Shown here: one piece after another, positions 35,569 to 44,457 of the stretch
Position numbering within the stretch: position 1 is the first letter of the stretch
How the letters are laid out: each line of letters begins with the position of its first letter
DNA from: Oceanicaulis sp. MMSF_3324
GTDB lineage: Bacteria > Pseudomonadota > Alphaproteobacteria > Caulobacterales > Maricaulaceae
NCBI RefSeq assembly: GCF_030733545.1
Contig: NZ_JASHIU010000001.1
Coordinates: 248,001 to 312,000 of the forward strand
DNA length: 64,000 nt
Direction: 5' to 3'
Notes under the pieces: generated by a model
What the model saw: the letters and a program-made list of their open reading frames with translations, nothing else
The model's database searches: none
Told to the model about the DNA's origin: nothing
Made by a program: the position numbers and the translations under genes

Positions 35569-36402
35569 ATGCCCCGGTCCGCCGATGCTGGCATTTATTT
35601 TCATGTGCACATGATCTCGGATTCCACGGGCGAGACCCTGATGGAAGTCATGCGCGCCTCCGTCGCCCAGTTCCAGAATGTGCGCCCTATCGAGCATCTG
35701 TATGCCCTGGTGCGGTCGCCGCGGCAGCTGGAGCGCGCGCTTGAGCACATCGAAGCCTATCCGGGCATTGTCATGTTCACACTGGTCAATGCCGAGCTGC
35801 GGCGTGATCTCGAGGATGCGTGCGCGTCCATGGGCATGCCGGCGTTGGCGGTTCTGGACCCGATCCAGGCCACCATGTCGAGCTATCTGGGCGCGCCGGT
35901 TCAGGGCAAGGCGGGCGCCCAACGGGTTCTGGACGCCGATTACTATCGCCGCATCGAGGCGATGAATTATTCCATGGCCCATGATGATGGTCAGGGGGAT
36001 GACCTGGCGAGCGCCGACGTCATTCTTCTTGGGATTTCACGGACGTCCAAGACCCCCACAAGCGTGTATCTAGGCCATCGCGGCATTCGGACCGCGAATA
36101 TTCCGCTGGTGCCGGGCGCGCCGCTGCCGGAAATCCTCTACCGCCTGAAAAAGCCGCTGATCGTGGGTCTGACCGCCTCGCCCGAGCGCATTATCCAGAT
36201 CCGGCGCAATCGCCTGCTCAATCTCAAGGAAGATCGATCCACCGATTATGTGGATGAAGAGGCGGTCAAGGAAGAGGTCATTCACGCCAAGCGCTTGTTT
36301 GCGCGGTATAACTGGCCCTCTATCGATGTGACGCGGCGCTCGATCGAAGAGACAGCGGCGAAGGTGCTCAACCTTCTGCAGGACCATAAATCCAAATTCT
36401 AG
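35569..36402 (+). CDS. ppsR: Pyruvate, phosphate dikinase regulatory protein (DUF299)
   Basis: Bifunctional ADP-dependent kinase/phosphorylase that inactivates and reactivates pyruvate phosphate dikinase or PEP synthase. 277 residues: FHVHMISDSTGETLMEVMRA near 12-31, and the P-loop-like ILLGISRTSKTPTSVYLGHRG near 150-170. ATG 35569 is chosen for GGAG 7 bases upstream; in-frame starts at 35545 and 35482 are possible. First gene of the run on this side of the origin. Confidence 0.92.
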   Translation: MPRSADAGIYFHVHMISDSTGETLMEVMRASVAQFQNVRPIEHLYALVRSPRQLERALEHIEAYPGIVMFTLVNAELRRDLEDACASMGMPALAVLDPIQATMSSYLGAPVQGKAGAQRVLDADYYRRIEAMNYSMAHDDGQGDDLASADVILLGISRTSKTPTSVYLGHRGIRTANIPLVPGAPLPEILYRLKKPLIVGLTASPERIIQIRRNRLLNLKEDRSTDYVDEEAVKEEVIHAKRLFARYNWPSIDVTRRSIEETAAKVLNLLQDHKSKF

Positions 36403-36413
36403 AGACGGTCGTC

Positions 36414-36998
36414 ATGAGCTTTATTCTCGCTTCCGGTTCGGCGTCACGCCGCGCCATCCTTGAAAACGCCCGGGTCGCCTTTGAGGTGGATCCCGCCGAT
36501 ATCGATGAAGGCGCGGTCAAGGACAGCTTTGCCGGCGACCCGGCGGCGCTGGCGCTGGAACTGGCCGAACGCAAGGCGCTTGAAGTGTCCAATCGTCGCC
36601 CCGGCGCGCTGGTGCTGGGCTCGGATCAGGTCCTCGAGTTTGACGGCGTCGCCTATGACAAGGCGCGCTCGGTCGCAGAGGCCGAGGAACGCCTGCGTCA
36701 ATTGCGCGGCCAGACCCATCATCTGCAAGGCGGCATTGCGCTGGCGCGGGACGGAGAAGTCGTCTGGCGGCATCAGGCGACGTCCACGCTCGTCATGCGG
36801 AATTTTTCAGATGCTTTCCTCGCGGACTATCTCGACAAGGCCGGCGATATCCTGACCAAGGCGGTGGGTTGCTATGCGTTCGAAGGGCTGGGCGCGCAAT
36901 TGTTCGAGCGCACCGAGGGCGATTATTACGCTATTCTGGGCCTGTCCCTGATCCCTGTGCTGGGCGCCTTGCGCGCACACGGCGTTCTGGAGGCTTAA
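36414..36998 (+). CDS. maf: Maf family nucleotide pyrophosphatase
   Basis: House-cleaning nucleotide pyrophosphatase, 194 residues. It begins FILASGSASRRAILENA (the Maf P-loop-like signature) and contains VLGSDQVLEFDG near residue 65 with the catalytic Asp, then QLRGQTHHLQGGIALARDG. Canonical Maf has SxSPRR; here the motif is SGSASRR. It is 11 bp after ppsR and 4 bp before aroE. Confidence 0.93.
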   Translation: MSFILASGSASRRAILENARVAFEVDPADIDEGAVKDSFAGDPAALALELAERKALEVSNRRPGALVLGSDQVLEFDGVAYDKARSVAEAEERLRQLRGQTHHLQGGIALARDGEVVWRHQATSTLVMRNFSDAFLADYLDKAGDILTKAVGCYAFEGLGAQLFERTEGDYYAILGLSLIPVLGALRAHGVLEA

Positions 36999-37002
36999 CG
37001 AG

Positions 37003-37827
37003 ATGGTGAGCGATTGGCCCAAGGCGGCTGTGGTCGGCTGGCCCGCCAAGCACTCGCTGTCTCCCCTGATCATGAAAACCTGGCTCGATGAAACGGGTCA
37101 GCCGGGCGATTACGCCATCATTGAATGCGAGCCTGATGCCTTTGAAAGCGCAGTGCGCGAACGGTTTCATGCAGGTCTGGTCGGGGTCAATGTCACCGTT
37201 CCCCACAAGGAAACGGCGCTGAAGGTTGCAGACGAAGCCTCTGATGCGGCGCGCGCCATCGGGGCAGCCAATGTGCTGGTCTGGCGACAGAACCGGATCC
37301 TGGCGGACAACACCGATCATGTGGGGATCGCCCGCGCTCTTGAATCAGATTCAGGGTCTGGCCCCGCCGTGCTGATCGGCGCGGGCGGCGCTGCGCGCGC
37401 CGCGCTCTATAACCTCAAGGATCAGCGCCGGGACATACGCATCCTCAACCGGACCCGGTCTCGCGCTGAAGCGCTGGCGGCAGAGTTTGGCGTTTCCGCA
37501 CACATTCATACGCTGGACGATGCGCAGGCCTATCAGGACGCGTCTCTGGTCATCAACGCGACATCGCTGGGCATGACCGGACAGCCGCCGCTGACGGCGG
37601 ATCTGTCGGGCACGGCGGAAGACGCGCTTGTCTTTGACATGGTCTATGCGCCCTTGAAAACCGGGCTTCTGGCCGAGGCCGAGCGCCTGGGACGCCGGAC
37701 CGCGGATGGCTTGGTCATGCTGGTCGGACAGGCGCGCCCGGCCTTTGGGCGCTTTTTCGGGGCGTCCGCGCCCGATCATGACGGCGTGCGTCAGGGCCTG
37801 CTCGCAGAACTGGAGCGCCGGGCATGA
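37003..37827 (+). CDS. aroE: Shikimate dehydrogenase
   Basis: NADPH-dependent reduction of 3-dehydroshikimate in aromatic amino acid synthesis. 274 residues: substrate site [18 protein letters not shown] near 10-27, catalytic Lys in [11 protein letters not shown] near 65, Asp in NTDHVGI near 103, and the nucleotide-binding [13 protein letters not shown] near 126. Its stop overlaps the coaE start (ATGA). Confidence 0.96.
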   Translation: MVSDWPKAAVVGWPAKHSLSPLIMKTWLDETGQPGDYAIIECEPDAFESAVRERFHAGLVGVNVTVPHKETALKVADEASDAARAIGAANVLVWRQNRILADNTDHVGIARALESDSGSGPAVLIGAGGAARAALYNLKDQRRDIRILNRTRSRAEALAAEFGVSAHIHTLDDAQAYQDASLVINATSLGMTGQPPLTADLSGTAEDALVFDMVYAPLKTGLLAEAERLGRRTADGLVMLVGQARPAFGRFFGASAPDHDGVRQGLLAELERRA

Positions 37828-38429
37828 TCATTCTGGGTCTGACAGGCTCCATCGGCATGGGCAAATCCACGACCGCGGCCCTGTTCGCGGAAGAGGGCGT
37901 GCCGGTCTTTGATGCAGATGCCGCAGTGGCCGCGATGTATGCGCCAGGCGGCGAGGCCGTGCCGTTGATTGCGCGAGCCTTTCCCGGATGCGCGGATGAA
38001 GCGACAGGCGTGGACCGGGCGAAACTGACAGCAGCCTTACAGGCCGATCCGTCAAAATTTGAAACCCTGAACGCCATCGTGCATCCGCTGGTGGGTCAGG
38101 CGCGGCGTCGCTTCTTTCATGAGGCGGAAGATGCGGGCGCGCCGCTTGTGGTTCTGGATGTGCCGCTCTTGTTTGAAACCGGCCAGCATGACCAGGTCCA
38201 TCATGTGGTGGTGGTCTCGGCCCCCGAAGCAGTCCAACGTGATCGTGTTCTGGCCCGGCCCGGCATGAGCGTGGACAAGTTCGAAGCCATTCTGGCGCGG
38301 CAGACGCCCGATGCGGACAAGCGCGCCCGGGCCGATCATGTCATCGACACCAGCCAGGGCGTCGACCATGCCCGTGAACAGGTGCGGGCCTTGCTGGACG
38401 CGTTGAAATTGAGCGGGGATGCGCAGTGA
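37824..38429 (+). CDS. coaE: Dephospho-CoA kinase
   Basis: Last step of coenzyme A synthesis. 201 residues with P-loop [13 protein letters not shown] at about 4-16, [12 protein letters not shown] near 31 and the lid/base region [15 protein letters not shown] near 110. Overlaps aroE upstream and dnaQ downstream, so the three are translationally coupled. Confidence 0.96.
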   Translation: MIILGLTGSIGMGKSTTAALFAEEGVPVFDADAAVAAMYAPGGEAVPLIARAFPGCADEATGVDRAKLTAALQADPSKFETLNAIVHPLVGQARRRFFHEAEDAGAPLVVLDVPLLFETGQHDQVHHVVVVSAPEAVQRDRVLARPGMSVDKFEAILARQTPDADKRARADHVIDTSQGVDHAREQVRALLDALKLSGDAQ

Positions 38430-39136
38430 GCAAGCGCGAGATCATTTTCGATACCGAGACCACCGGCCTGGATCCGCGCGGCGGGGACCGCGTGACGGAA
38501 CTGGGTTGCGTGGAGGTCATTGACCTCATCCCGACGGGCAAGGATTTGCGCATCCTGATCAATCCCGAGCGCGACATTCCCGCCGAAGTCACCGCTGTGA
38601 CCGGCCACACCTGGGAGATGCTCAAGGACGAGCCGAAATTCGCCGAAGTGGTCGATCAGTTTCTCGACTTCATCGAGGATTCAACGCTGGTGGCGCACAA
38701 CGCCATGTTCGACATGGGCTTCATCAATATGGAGCTTGAGCGCTGTGGCAAGACAGCCATCCCGAAAGCGCGGTTCATCGATACCGCGGCGATTGCGCGC
38801 GAGAAATTTCCCGGCGCGCCCGCCAGCCTGGATGCCCTGTGTAAACGCTTTGATGTTTCGCTCGACAGCCGGACCAAGCACGGGGCCTTGATCGACTCCT
38901 ACCTGCTGGCCGAAGTCTATCTTGAGCTCAATGGCGGGCGTGAGCAGAGCCTGAGCTTTTCAGGCTCAGAGGGCGGGGACGGAACGGTGGTCTACCCGAC
39001 GCGTACGCCGCGGCCGAAATCCCTGCCCAGCCTTGTGACAGAACAGGAACGGGCCGCCCATGCCGAGTTTATCTCGGAAATGGACGACCCGCTCTGGCAG
39101 TCTCTGGGACTGTTGAAGGCTGATCAGACAGCCTGA
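38426..39136 (+). CDS. dnaQ: DNA polymerase III epsilon subunit (proofreading exonuclease)
   Basis: 3'-5' exonuclease of the replicative polymerase, 236 residues. DEDDh motifs: [20 protein letters not shown] near 8-27 (Exo I), [14 protein letters not shown] near 92 (Exo II), and the C-terminal Exo III region with [17 protein letters not shown] (His and Asp) near 150. Starts with GTG overlapping the coaE stop. Location next to the origin and to coaE is conserved. Confidence 0.96.
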   Translation: MSKREIIFDTETTGLDPRGGDRVTELGCVEVIDLIPTGKDLRILINPERDIPAEVTAVTGHTWEMLKDEPKFAEVVDQFLDFIEDSTLVAHNAMFDMGFINMELERCGKTAIPKARFIDTAAIAREKFPGAPASLDALCKRFDVSLDSRTKHGALIDSYLLAEVYLELNGGREQSLSFSGSEGGDGTVVYPTRTPRPKSLPSLVTEQERAAHAEFISEMDDPLWQSLGLLKADQTA

Positions 39137-39139
39137 GTA

Positions 39140-39643
39140 TTACGCGTCAGACGGCGGGGTCGCCGGGGCGCCTTGCTGGGCCTGGGCCTGTTGGGCGGCG
39201 CGTTGGCGATACAGGGCCGCGAAATCCACCGGCTCCAGCATCAACGGCGGGAAGCCGCCATCGCGGGTGGCGTCAGACAGGACGCGACGGGCGAACGGGA
39301 AGATCAGGCGCGGGCACTCGATCAGCAGGAAGGCTTCACGCGCCTGCGGATCCACATTCTGGATCTGGAACAGACCGGCATAGGTCAGTTCGACGATGAA
39401 GACCGGGTTGGACTCGCGCTGGGCGCGGGCGCCAATGATCAGTTCCACTTCGAACATGTCATTGCCCATGTCACGGGCCTGAACGTCCACGCTCAGGTCG
39501 ATATTGGGCTGGCCGGCGCCGCGCAGGCTTTCAGGCGCGCCGGGATTTTCAAATGACAGGTCTTTGACATACTGACCCGCCACACGAATGGCGGGAGGCA
39601 TCGGCTGGTCGCCGCCTTGCGGCGTAGCGGGCGCGTCGGTCAT
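39140..39643 (-). CDS. secB: Protein-export chaperone SecB
   Basis: Tetrameric chaperone that delivers unfolded precursors to SecA. 167 residues with the core YVKDLSFENPGAPESL near 28-43, FEVELIIGARAQ, VELTYAGLFQI and ECPRLIFPFARRVLSDATRDGGFPPLMLEPVDFAALY. Extra Gln/Ala-rich tail. Convergent with dnaQ (stops 3 bp apart) and divergent from timA across about 180 bp that shows no other gene. Confidence 0.96.
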   Translation of the reverse strand: MTDAPATPQGGDQPMPPAIRVAGQYVKDLSFENPGAPESLRGAGQPNIDLSVDVQARDMGNDMFEVELIIGARAQRESNPVFIVELTYAGLFQIQNVDPQAREAFLLIECPRLIFPFARRVLSDATRDGGFPPLMLEPVDFAALYRQRAAQQAQAQQGAPATPPSDA

Positions 39644-39825
39644 GATGGGTCAACTCAAGCTTTGATCGGGAGAATGCGAAAGCACAATCCCGCAAACAAC
39701 TAAGGGTGAAGCGGGGCGGGTAGCACGCAGGCGCGAATGCGGCAAGCACAAGCGCCCGCGTGACGTGGCGGTCATGAACCCCTATATCTGCACAAAACGC
39801 ACACACATCTTGCGAGAGCGTCTCC

Positions 39826-40485
39826 ATGGACATTCTTCAAATCCTGTTTTTCGCCGGCCTCGCCGTGTTCCTGGGGGTCCGCCTCTACATGGTGCTGGGC
39901 AAGCCGTCCGGACGCACCGCCGAGGATGTGGAACGCGAACAGCGCGAGCGCGCGGAAGCCGCCGGGATGGGCGCGCCGCCGCCCTCCATGCGCCCGCAAG
40001 AGGATGAAACGCCGTTTGCAGCGCAGTTCTCCGGCCCGGCCGGCGAAGGCCTGATGCAGATCGCCCAGCAGGACCCCTCCTTTGATCCAGAGGAATTCCG
40101 CAAGGGCGCCAAGGCGGCCTATGAAATGATCGTGCTGGCCTATGCCAAGGGCGATCGCGAGGCGCTTCAGCCGCTGTTGAGCGACCGGGTCATGAAAGCC
40201 TATGACCAGTCGATCAGCGCGCGTGAGGAGAAGGACTGGACGGTGACCACCGAGATCGACCGCATCAAGTCTGCGGAGATTTCTGAAGCCTCTCTTAACG
40301 ATAATCGGGCCAAGGTGAAGATCACCTTCTCCGTCGAGCTCGCCAGTGAAACCCGCAATGCTCAGGGAGATGTGGTGGAGGGCGACCTCACCACACTGAA
40401 AACGGTCGATGAGATCTGGAGCTTTGAGCGTGACGTCACCAGCGAGAACCCCAACTGGCGCCTCTCCGGGGTCAAACCCGCTTAA
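39826..40485 (+). CDS. Tim44/TimA-family adaptor protein
   Basis: Bacterial homologue of mitochondrial Tim44, 219 residues. A single N-terminal TM anchor (ILQILFFAGLAVFLGVRLYMVLG, about 3-25), a charged linker, and a C-terminal Tim44-like domain (EEFRKGAKAAYEMIVLAYAKGDREALQPLLSD). In alphaproteobacteria it neighbours secB and mltA, as here. Its 3' end overlaps the probable 5' end of mltA. Confidence 0.9.
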   Translation: MDILQILFFAGLAVFLGVRLYMVLGKPSGRTAEDVEREQRERAEAAGMGAPPPSMRPQEDETPFAAQFSGPAGEGLMQIAQQDPSFDPEEFRKGAKAAYEMIVLAYAKGDREALQPLLSDRVMKAYDQSISAREEKDWTVTTEIDRIKSAEISEASLNDNRAKVKITFSVELASETRNAQGDVVEGDLTTLKTVDEIWSFERDVTSENPNWRLSGVKPA

Positions 40486-41701
40486 GCTGGCGGCCCTTTT
40501 CGCCTGTCTGGTGCTGGCAGGCTGTTCCAGCGGACCCGTCGCGCCTTCGCCTGCTCAGCCAGGCGTACCGGGTCGACCCGGCGGGCTTCCGCCCCGCCCG
40601 GCTGTGACTTCGGTTCAGCTTCACCCTGTTCCGTTCTCCCGGGTTGAGGGTTGGCGTCAGGTGGATGCGCAATCGGCCCTGAGCGCGTTTGTCCGGTCGT
40701 GCGAACGGGTCGAGCAGCGTCCCGATCACGAACCGATGAATCCGCGCGTGCCCTATGCCGGCACGGCAGGCGATTGGCGGTCCGTGTGCTTGCAAGGCGC
40801 GATGCTGGTGGGCATGGGCGCTGGCCCCGATCAGGCACGGGCCTTCTTCGAGCGCAATTTCACGCCGGTCGAACTTGATGGCGCGGGTCGCCTGACGGGC
40901 TATTACGAACCCGTTGTGGAGGTCAGCGCTGCGCCGACATCTGAGTTCTCCATGGCGATCCGGGGCTTGCCGGGCGATCTTCTGACCGGCGATCTGGGCC
41001 AGTTCATTGCCGGGCTCGAGGGGCAACGCGTGGTGGGGCGCGCAGCGGACCATCGCTTTGTGCCCTATCAGTCCCGCGCCGAGATCGAGGCCCAGAATCT
41101 GGGCGTGCCGCTGGCCTGGGGCCGTCCGATCGATGTGTTCTTCCTGCAGATCCAGGGCTCGGGCCGTTTGGTCTATCCTGACGGCTCTGAAGCGCGGGTG
41201 CGCTTTGCGGCGCATAACGGCCGACCGTATGTCTCAATCGGGCGCATCCTGATTGATCGCGGGGAGCTGTCCGAGCACAACGCCTCCAAGCAGGATATCG
41301 AGAACTGGTTGCGCCTGCGCGGACCGCAATCCTGGCGCCCCCTGTTTGATGAAAACCCGCGCTATGTCTTCTTTACCCTTGATAGTCTGGATGACCCCTC
41401 TGAAGGCCCGATCGGGGCCCAGGGCGCGCCCTTGACGCCGATGGCGTCACTGGCAGTGGATGCGGCTCATCACGCCTGGGGCGTTCCGGTGGTGCTCAAT
41501 GCGCGCCTGCACGGCGCGCCGAACTGGACCGGGCTGGTCATTACCCAGGATGCGGGCGGCGCCATTCAGGGCGCGGCGCGGGGCGATCTGTTTTTTGGCT
41601 GGGGTTATGAAGCGGGCGAACGCGCTGGGCGACAGAACGATCCCGCCGCGCGCTGGACGCTTCTTTTGCCCAATGAGCTGGCGGCGCGTCAGCAGCACTG
41701 A
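40409..41701 (+). CDS. mltA: Membrane-bound lytic murein transglycosylase A
   Basis: Outer-membrane lipoprotein that cleaves peptidoglycan glycan strands. The lipobox LVLAGC is intact (Cys about residue 39 from ATG 40409), followed by the MltA domain with GYYEPVVEVS near 165, the PYQSRAEIEA region, and the 3D domain at the C-terminus with catalytic Asp residues (VITQDAGGAI...GDLFFGWG). The true start is uncertain: ATG 40409 overlaps timA by 77 bp, and GTG 40430 is an alternative. Its TGA overlaps the ATG of smr. Confidence 0.92.
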   Translation: MRSGALSVTSPARTPTGASPGSNPLKLAALFACLVLAGCSSGPVAPSPAQPGVPGRPGGLPPRPAVTSVQLHPVPFSRVEGWRQVDAQSALSAFVRSCERVEQRPDHEPMNPRVPYAGTAGDWRSVCLQGAMLVGMGAGPDQARAFFERNFTPVELDGAGRLTGYYEPVVEVSAAPTSEFSMAIRGLPGDLLTGDLGQFIAGLEGQRVVGRAADHRFVPYQSRAEIEAQNLGVPLAWGRPIDVFFLQIQGSGRLVYPDGSEARVRFAAHNGRPYVSIGRILIDRGELSEHNASKQDIENWLRLRGPQSWRPLFDENPRYVFFTLDSLDDPSEGPIGAQGAPLTPMASLAVDAAHHAWGVPVVLNARLHGAPNWTGLVITQDAGGAIQGAARGDLFFGWGYEAGERAGRQNDPAARWTLLLPNELAARQQH

Positions 41702-42303
41702 TGGTCAAGCGGCGCACACCCCGTGGGCTCAAGCCCGAGGAGCGTGAGCTCTGGACCCGGTTTGCGCGGCAAGTGAAGCCGCTGGACGAGGATCGCCTCA
41801 AACGGCTGGAGCGGGAGGACATTGAACCGCCCAAACCCAAATCCTTGCCCATTCCCCAGACGGAACCGTTGAAAACCGGCGCCTTGCAGCGTGATTTGAT
41901 GCGGGAAATGGCCAAACGGCCCGCGCGGCGCGTACCCGTGGATCGCAGTCCGGAAAAGAAGGTGCGTCGCGGACAGGTCGAGGTGGAAGCCCGGCTCGAT
42001 CTTCATGGCATGACCTCTTCCCATGCGCGTCAGGCGCTGTTGGGCTTTTTGCACCGCTGCCGATCAAATGGCATGCGCACGGTGCTGGTGATCACCGGCA
42101 AGGGCGCGGGCTCGCGCGCGCTGGATGAACGGCGCTTCCAGCCCTGGTCGCCCGATGAGCGCGCGCTGCCGGGCGTTTTGCGCCGCTCCTTTACCCAATG
42201 GATGCGTGACCCTGACTTCGCCCAGCTGGCTTCGGGCTATGCCGAGGCCAATCGTCGACATGGCGGCTCTGGCGCGTTCTACGTCATGCTTCGAGCAAAA
42301 TAA
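41701..42303 (+). CDS. Smr/MutS2-domain nuclease-like protein
   Basis: 200-residue protein with a charged N-terminal half and a C-terminal Smr domain: LDLHGMTSSHARQALLGFL near 100, VLVITGKGAGSRAL near 125, and LPGVLRRSFTQWM. Smr domains nick DNA or act in RNA/ribosome quality control. Located behind mltA with overlapping stop/start (TGATG), a conserved alphaproteobacterial arrangement. Confidence 0.9.
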   Translation: MVKRRTPRGLKPEERELWTRFARQVKPLDEDRLKRLEREDIEPPKPKSLPIPQTEPLKTGALQRDLMREMAKRPARRVPVDRSPEKKVRRGQVEVEARLDLHGMTSSHARQALLGFLHRCRSNGMRTVLVITGKGAGSRALDERRFQPWSPDERALPGVLRRSFTQWMRDPDFAQLASGYAEANRRHGGSGAFYVMLRAK

Positions 42304-42329
42304 TATTTAAATATATAGACTTACAAAAT

Positions 42330-42345
42330 AACTAAGTTTTTAGTT
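42330..42345. promoter_or_regulatory. Palindromic operator candidate upstream of the BlaI-type gene
   Basis: AACTAA-GTTT-TTAGTT is a perfect 6-bp inverted repeat in an unusually AT-rich 90-bp leader, 50 bp before the repressor gene. BlaI/MecI-type repressors are normally autoregulated through short inverted repeats in this position. A related half-site (ACACTAAAAAC) is seen before the serine-hydrolase gene at about 44407-44417. Confidence 0.45.
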
Positions 42346-42395
42346 GATAGATCAGGACGGGTGTGCGAAACGAATTGAAACTAAGGAATTCGTAG

Positions 42396-42794
42396 ATGGC
42401 CCGCACCTCCTCCCCCACCCTGACCGAAGCCGAGCATCGCATCATGAGCGTGCTGTGGACGCGTGGCGAAGCCAGCGTTCGCGACCTCACCGATGCTCTG
42501 GAGCCCCGCTATGGGCTCGCTTACACCACCGTGCTCACCACCGTGCGCATCATGGCCGACAAGGGCTATGTCAGCTTTCGCAAGGAAGGCCGGGCGCATA
42601 TCTACGCCCCGGCCTTGTCCCAGGAAGGCGCACAACGCACCGCGCTGGGCAGCGTGCTGAAATCTTTCTTCGGAGGCTCGCCCCAGCGCCTGGCCCAGCA
42701 TCTGGTCGAGGATGAGGCGCTGAGCCTTGATGATATCGAGGCCCTGCGCGCGGAACTGCTCAAGCAACAGAACAAGACCGGCGGTGAATCATGA
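42396..42794 (+). CDS. BlaI/MecI/CopY-family repressor
   Basis: 132-residue winged-helix repressor: LTEAEHRIMSVLWTRGEASVRDLTDAL near 10-36, YTTVLTTVRIMADKGYVSFRKEGRAHIY near 45-72, and a helical C-terminal dimerisation part. In BlaI/MecI systems the paired M56 protease cleaves the repressor to induce the target genes. It overlaps the M56 peptidase gene by 4 bp, the canonical blaI-blaR arrangement. Confidence 0.92.
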   Translation: MARTSSPTLTEAEHRIMSVLWTRGEASVRDLTDALEPRYGLAYTTVLTTVRIMADKGYVSFRKEGRAHIYAPALSQEGAQRTALGSVLKSFFGGSPQRLAQHLVEDEALSLDDIEALRAELLKQQNKTGGES

Positions 42795-44392
42795 TCATCG
42801 CCCTGTTCCAGTCTGCTGTCTTCGTTCTGATCGGATCCACTGCAATCAGTCTTGGCGCTGTGCTGTTTGACCGGTTTGCACCGGCCCTGCGCATCCGCGA
42901 ACGCCATGATCTGGCGCTTGCGGGTCTGCTCACGATCCCCGCCATCTTCGCGTTCGCCCTGATGCCGGGTTCAAAGACCGCCATCCAGGGGTTCAATGTC
43001 GGCAGCGCAGCTGCAGCCCCGGTGTCCGTGATCTCACCTGAAGCGTTGACGACCCTGCCGGCGAGCGTCTCGTCGATGAGCGATCCGGGTTTGGCTGGGT
43101 CAGATATTCTGACGGGCATGGGGTTTGCCGGGGTCTGCTTGTGGCTGATCGGTCTGTTCTGGGCCGGATTAAGCCTCATCCGTGATCTGTGGAGCCTGAA
43201 CCGCCTGACATCGAGAGCGAAATCCGTAGCGTCCCCGCTGGCCTTGTCTCGTCCGGTCCGCTTGCGTCAGAGCGCAGATGTCCTCACGCCCATGGTAGCG
43301 GGCTTCATCCGCCCCGTGATCGTGATCCCTGATGATTTCCGCTTCGATGAAGCCGGTGAAGCCGTGCTGGAGCATGAAATCGCACATATCCGTCGTCATG
43401 ACGCCCTGACAGGGCTTGTCCAGCGCCTGATCGCGGGCCTGTTCTGGTGGGCGCCCGGCGTGCACCAGCTGAACCGGCAGGTGCATCGTATGCGTGAGGT
43501 GCTGTGCGATGAAGCGGCGGCGCGCACCCAGGGCAAGCCGCTGGTGCTGGCCCATGCGCTGTTGGACGCCGCGCAAAAAGCGGTGTTGGCCCGTCCTCTG
43601 ACATTGGCGGCCCAAGCGCCGCGTAAATCTGAATTGAGGTTCCGTGTGAACGCTTTGACCCAAGTGCGCGCGGGTTCCGTGCGCCGCTCTTTCCTGACGA
43701 TGCTGACCGCCTTGCCAGTTCTGATCGCGCTTGCCCTGGTCTTCACGCCGCGTGTCGGTGCGGTGGAGTTTCTGGAATCGCGCCTGATCCAGGCGGTTCG
43801 TCAGGGTGATCTCGCCAATGTCGAGGCCCGGCTCGCGCGTGGCGCGGATGTGAACCGCATCTGGCCCAATGACGGAACGGCCCTGATCGAGGCAAGCCGT
43901 CGCAGTGACGCGCCCATGGTCGCGTTGTTGCTGGAAGCAGGCGCTGCGCCTGATCTCGTCACGCGTCAGTCCGGTACGGCGTTGATCGTCGCTGCGCGGG
44001 CCGGAAGCCTGGAGGTGGTGGACCTGCTGCTGGAGGCCGGCGCCCAGGTGGATCTCGCCGCACCTCAGAATGGCTCTCCGCTCATCAACGCGGCGAGGGG
44101 CGGTCATCTCGACATCATCTCCCGGCTGGTGCTGGCGGGCGCCGATCCCAACGGTTTCGTGCTGGCGGATGAAACGCCGCTGATCAATGCAGCGGCGGCC
44201 GGTCAGACCGGGGCGGCTGAGCTCTTGCTGATTGCAGGCGCGGACCCGACTCTGACCGTGCCGGCGGCGCCGGGGGATCGGGGCGGTCCCTATCGCTCGC
44301 CGCTGAGCGAAGCTGAACGCCATGGCCAGTCTGAGATGGTGCGATGGCTTGAGGCGCGGGGTGCAAGACATCAACCGCCCCAAACGAACTAA
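42791..44392 (+). CDS. BlaR1-like M56 membrane metallopeptidase with ankyrin-repeat tail
   Basis: 533-residue integral membrane zinc protease: TM segments at about 3-25, 38-57, 112-133 and 300-320, with the HExxH motif H195-E-I-A-H199 between TM3 and TM4 and a downstream DEAAAR. In BlaR1/MecR1 the region after TM4 is an extracytoplasmic penicillin-binding sensor. Here it is replaced by about 200 residues of ankyrin repeats (about 325-530, roughly six units, e.g. TALIVAARAGSLEVVDLLLEAGA). This predicts a periplasmic ankyrin sensor. Coupled to the BlaI-type repressor; 66 bp upstream of a serine hydrolase. Confidence 0.9.
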   Translation: MIIALFQSAVFVLIGSTAISLGAVLFDRFAPALRIRERHDLALAGLLTIPAIFAFALMPGSKTAIQGFNVGSAAAAPVSVISPEALTTLPASVSSMSDPGLAGSDILTGMGFAGVCLWLIGLFWAGLSLIRDLWSLNRLTSRAKSVASPLALSRPVRLRQSADVLTPMVAGFIRPVIVIPDDFRFDEAGEAVLEHEIAHIRRHDALTGLVQRLIAGLFWWAPGVHQLNRQVHRMREVLCDEAAARTQGKPLVLAHALLDAAQKAVLARPLTLAAQAPRKSELRFRVNALTQVRAGSVRRSFLTMLTALPVLIALALVFTPRVGAVEFLESRLIQAVRQGDLANVEARLARGADVNRIWPNDGTALIEASRRSDAPMVALLLEAGAAPDLVTRQSGTALIVAARAGSLEVVDLLLEAGAQVDLAAPQNGSPLINAARGGHLDIISRLVLAGADPNGFVLADETPLINAAAAGQTGAAELLLIAGADPTLTVPAAPGDRGGPYRSPLSEAERHGQSEMVRWLEARGARHQPPQTN

Positions 44393-44457
44393 CCCACTCT
44401 AATAACACTAAAAACAAAGATTCTGGTAATCCGTCGATTGATGGAAAGGAGACCCCT

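Noticed and set aside
43169-44383. 404-codon frame opposite the M56-ankyrin gene
   Set aside because: Shadow of the ankyrin repeats; low-complexity Arg/His/Gln composition.
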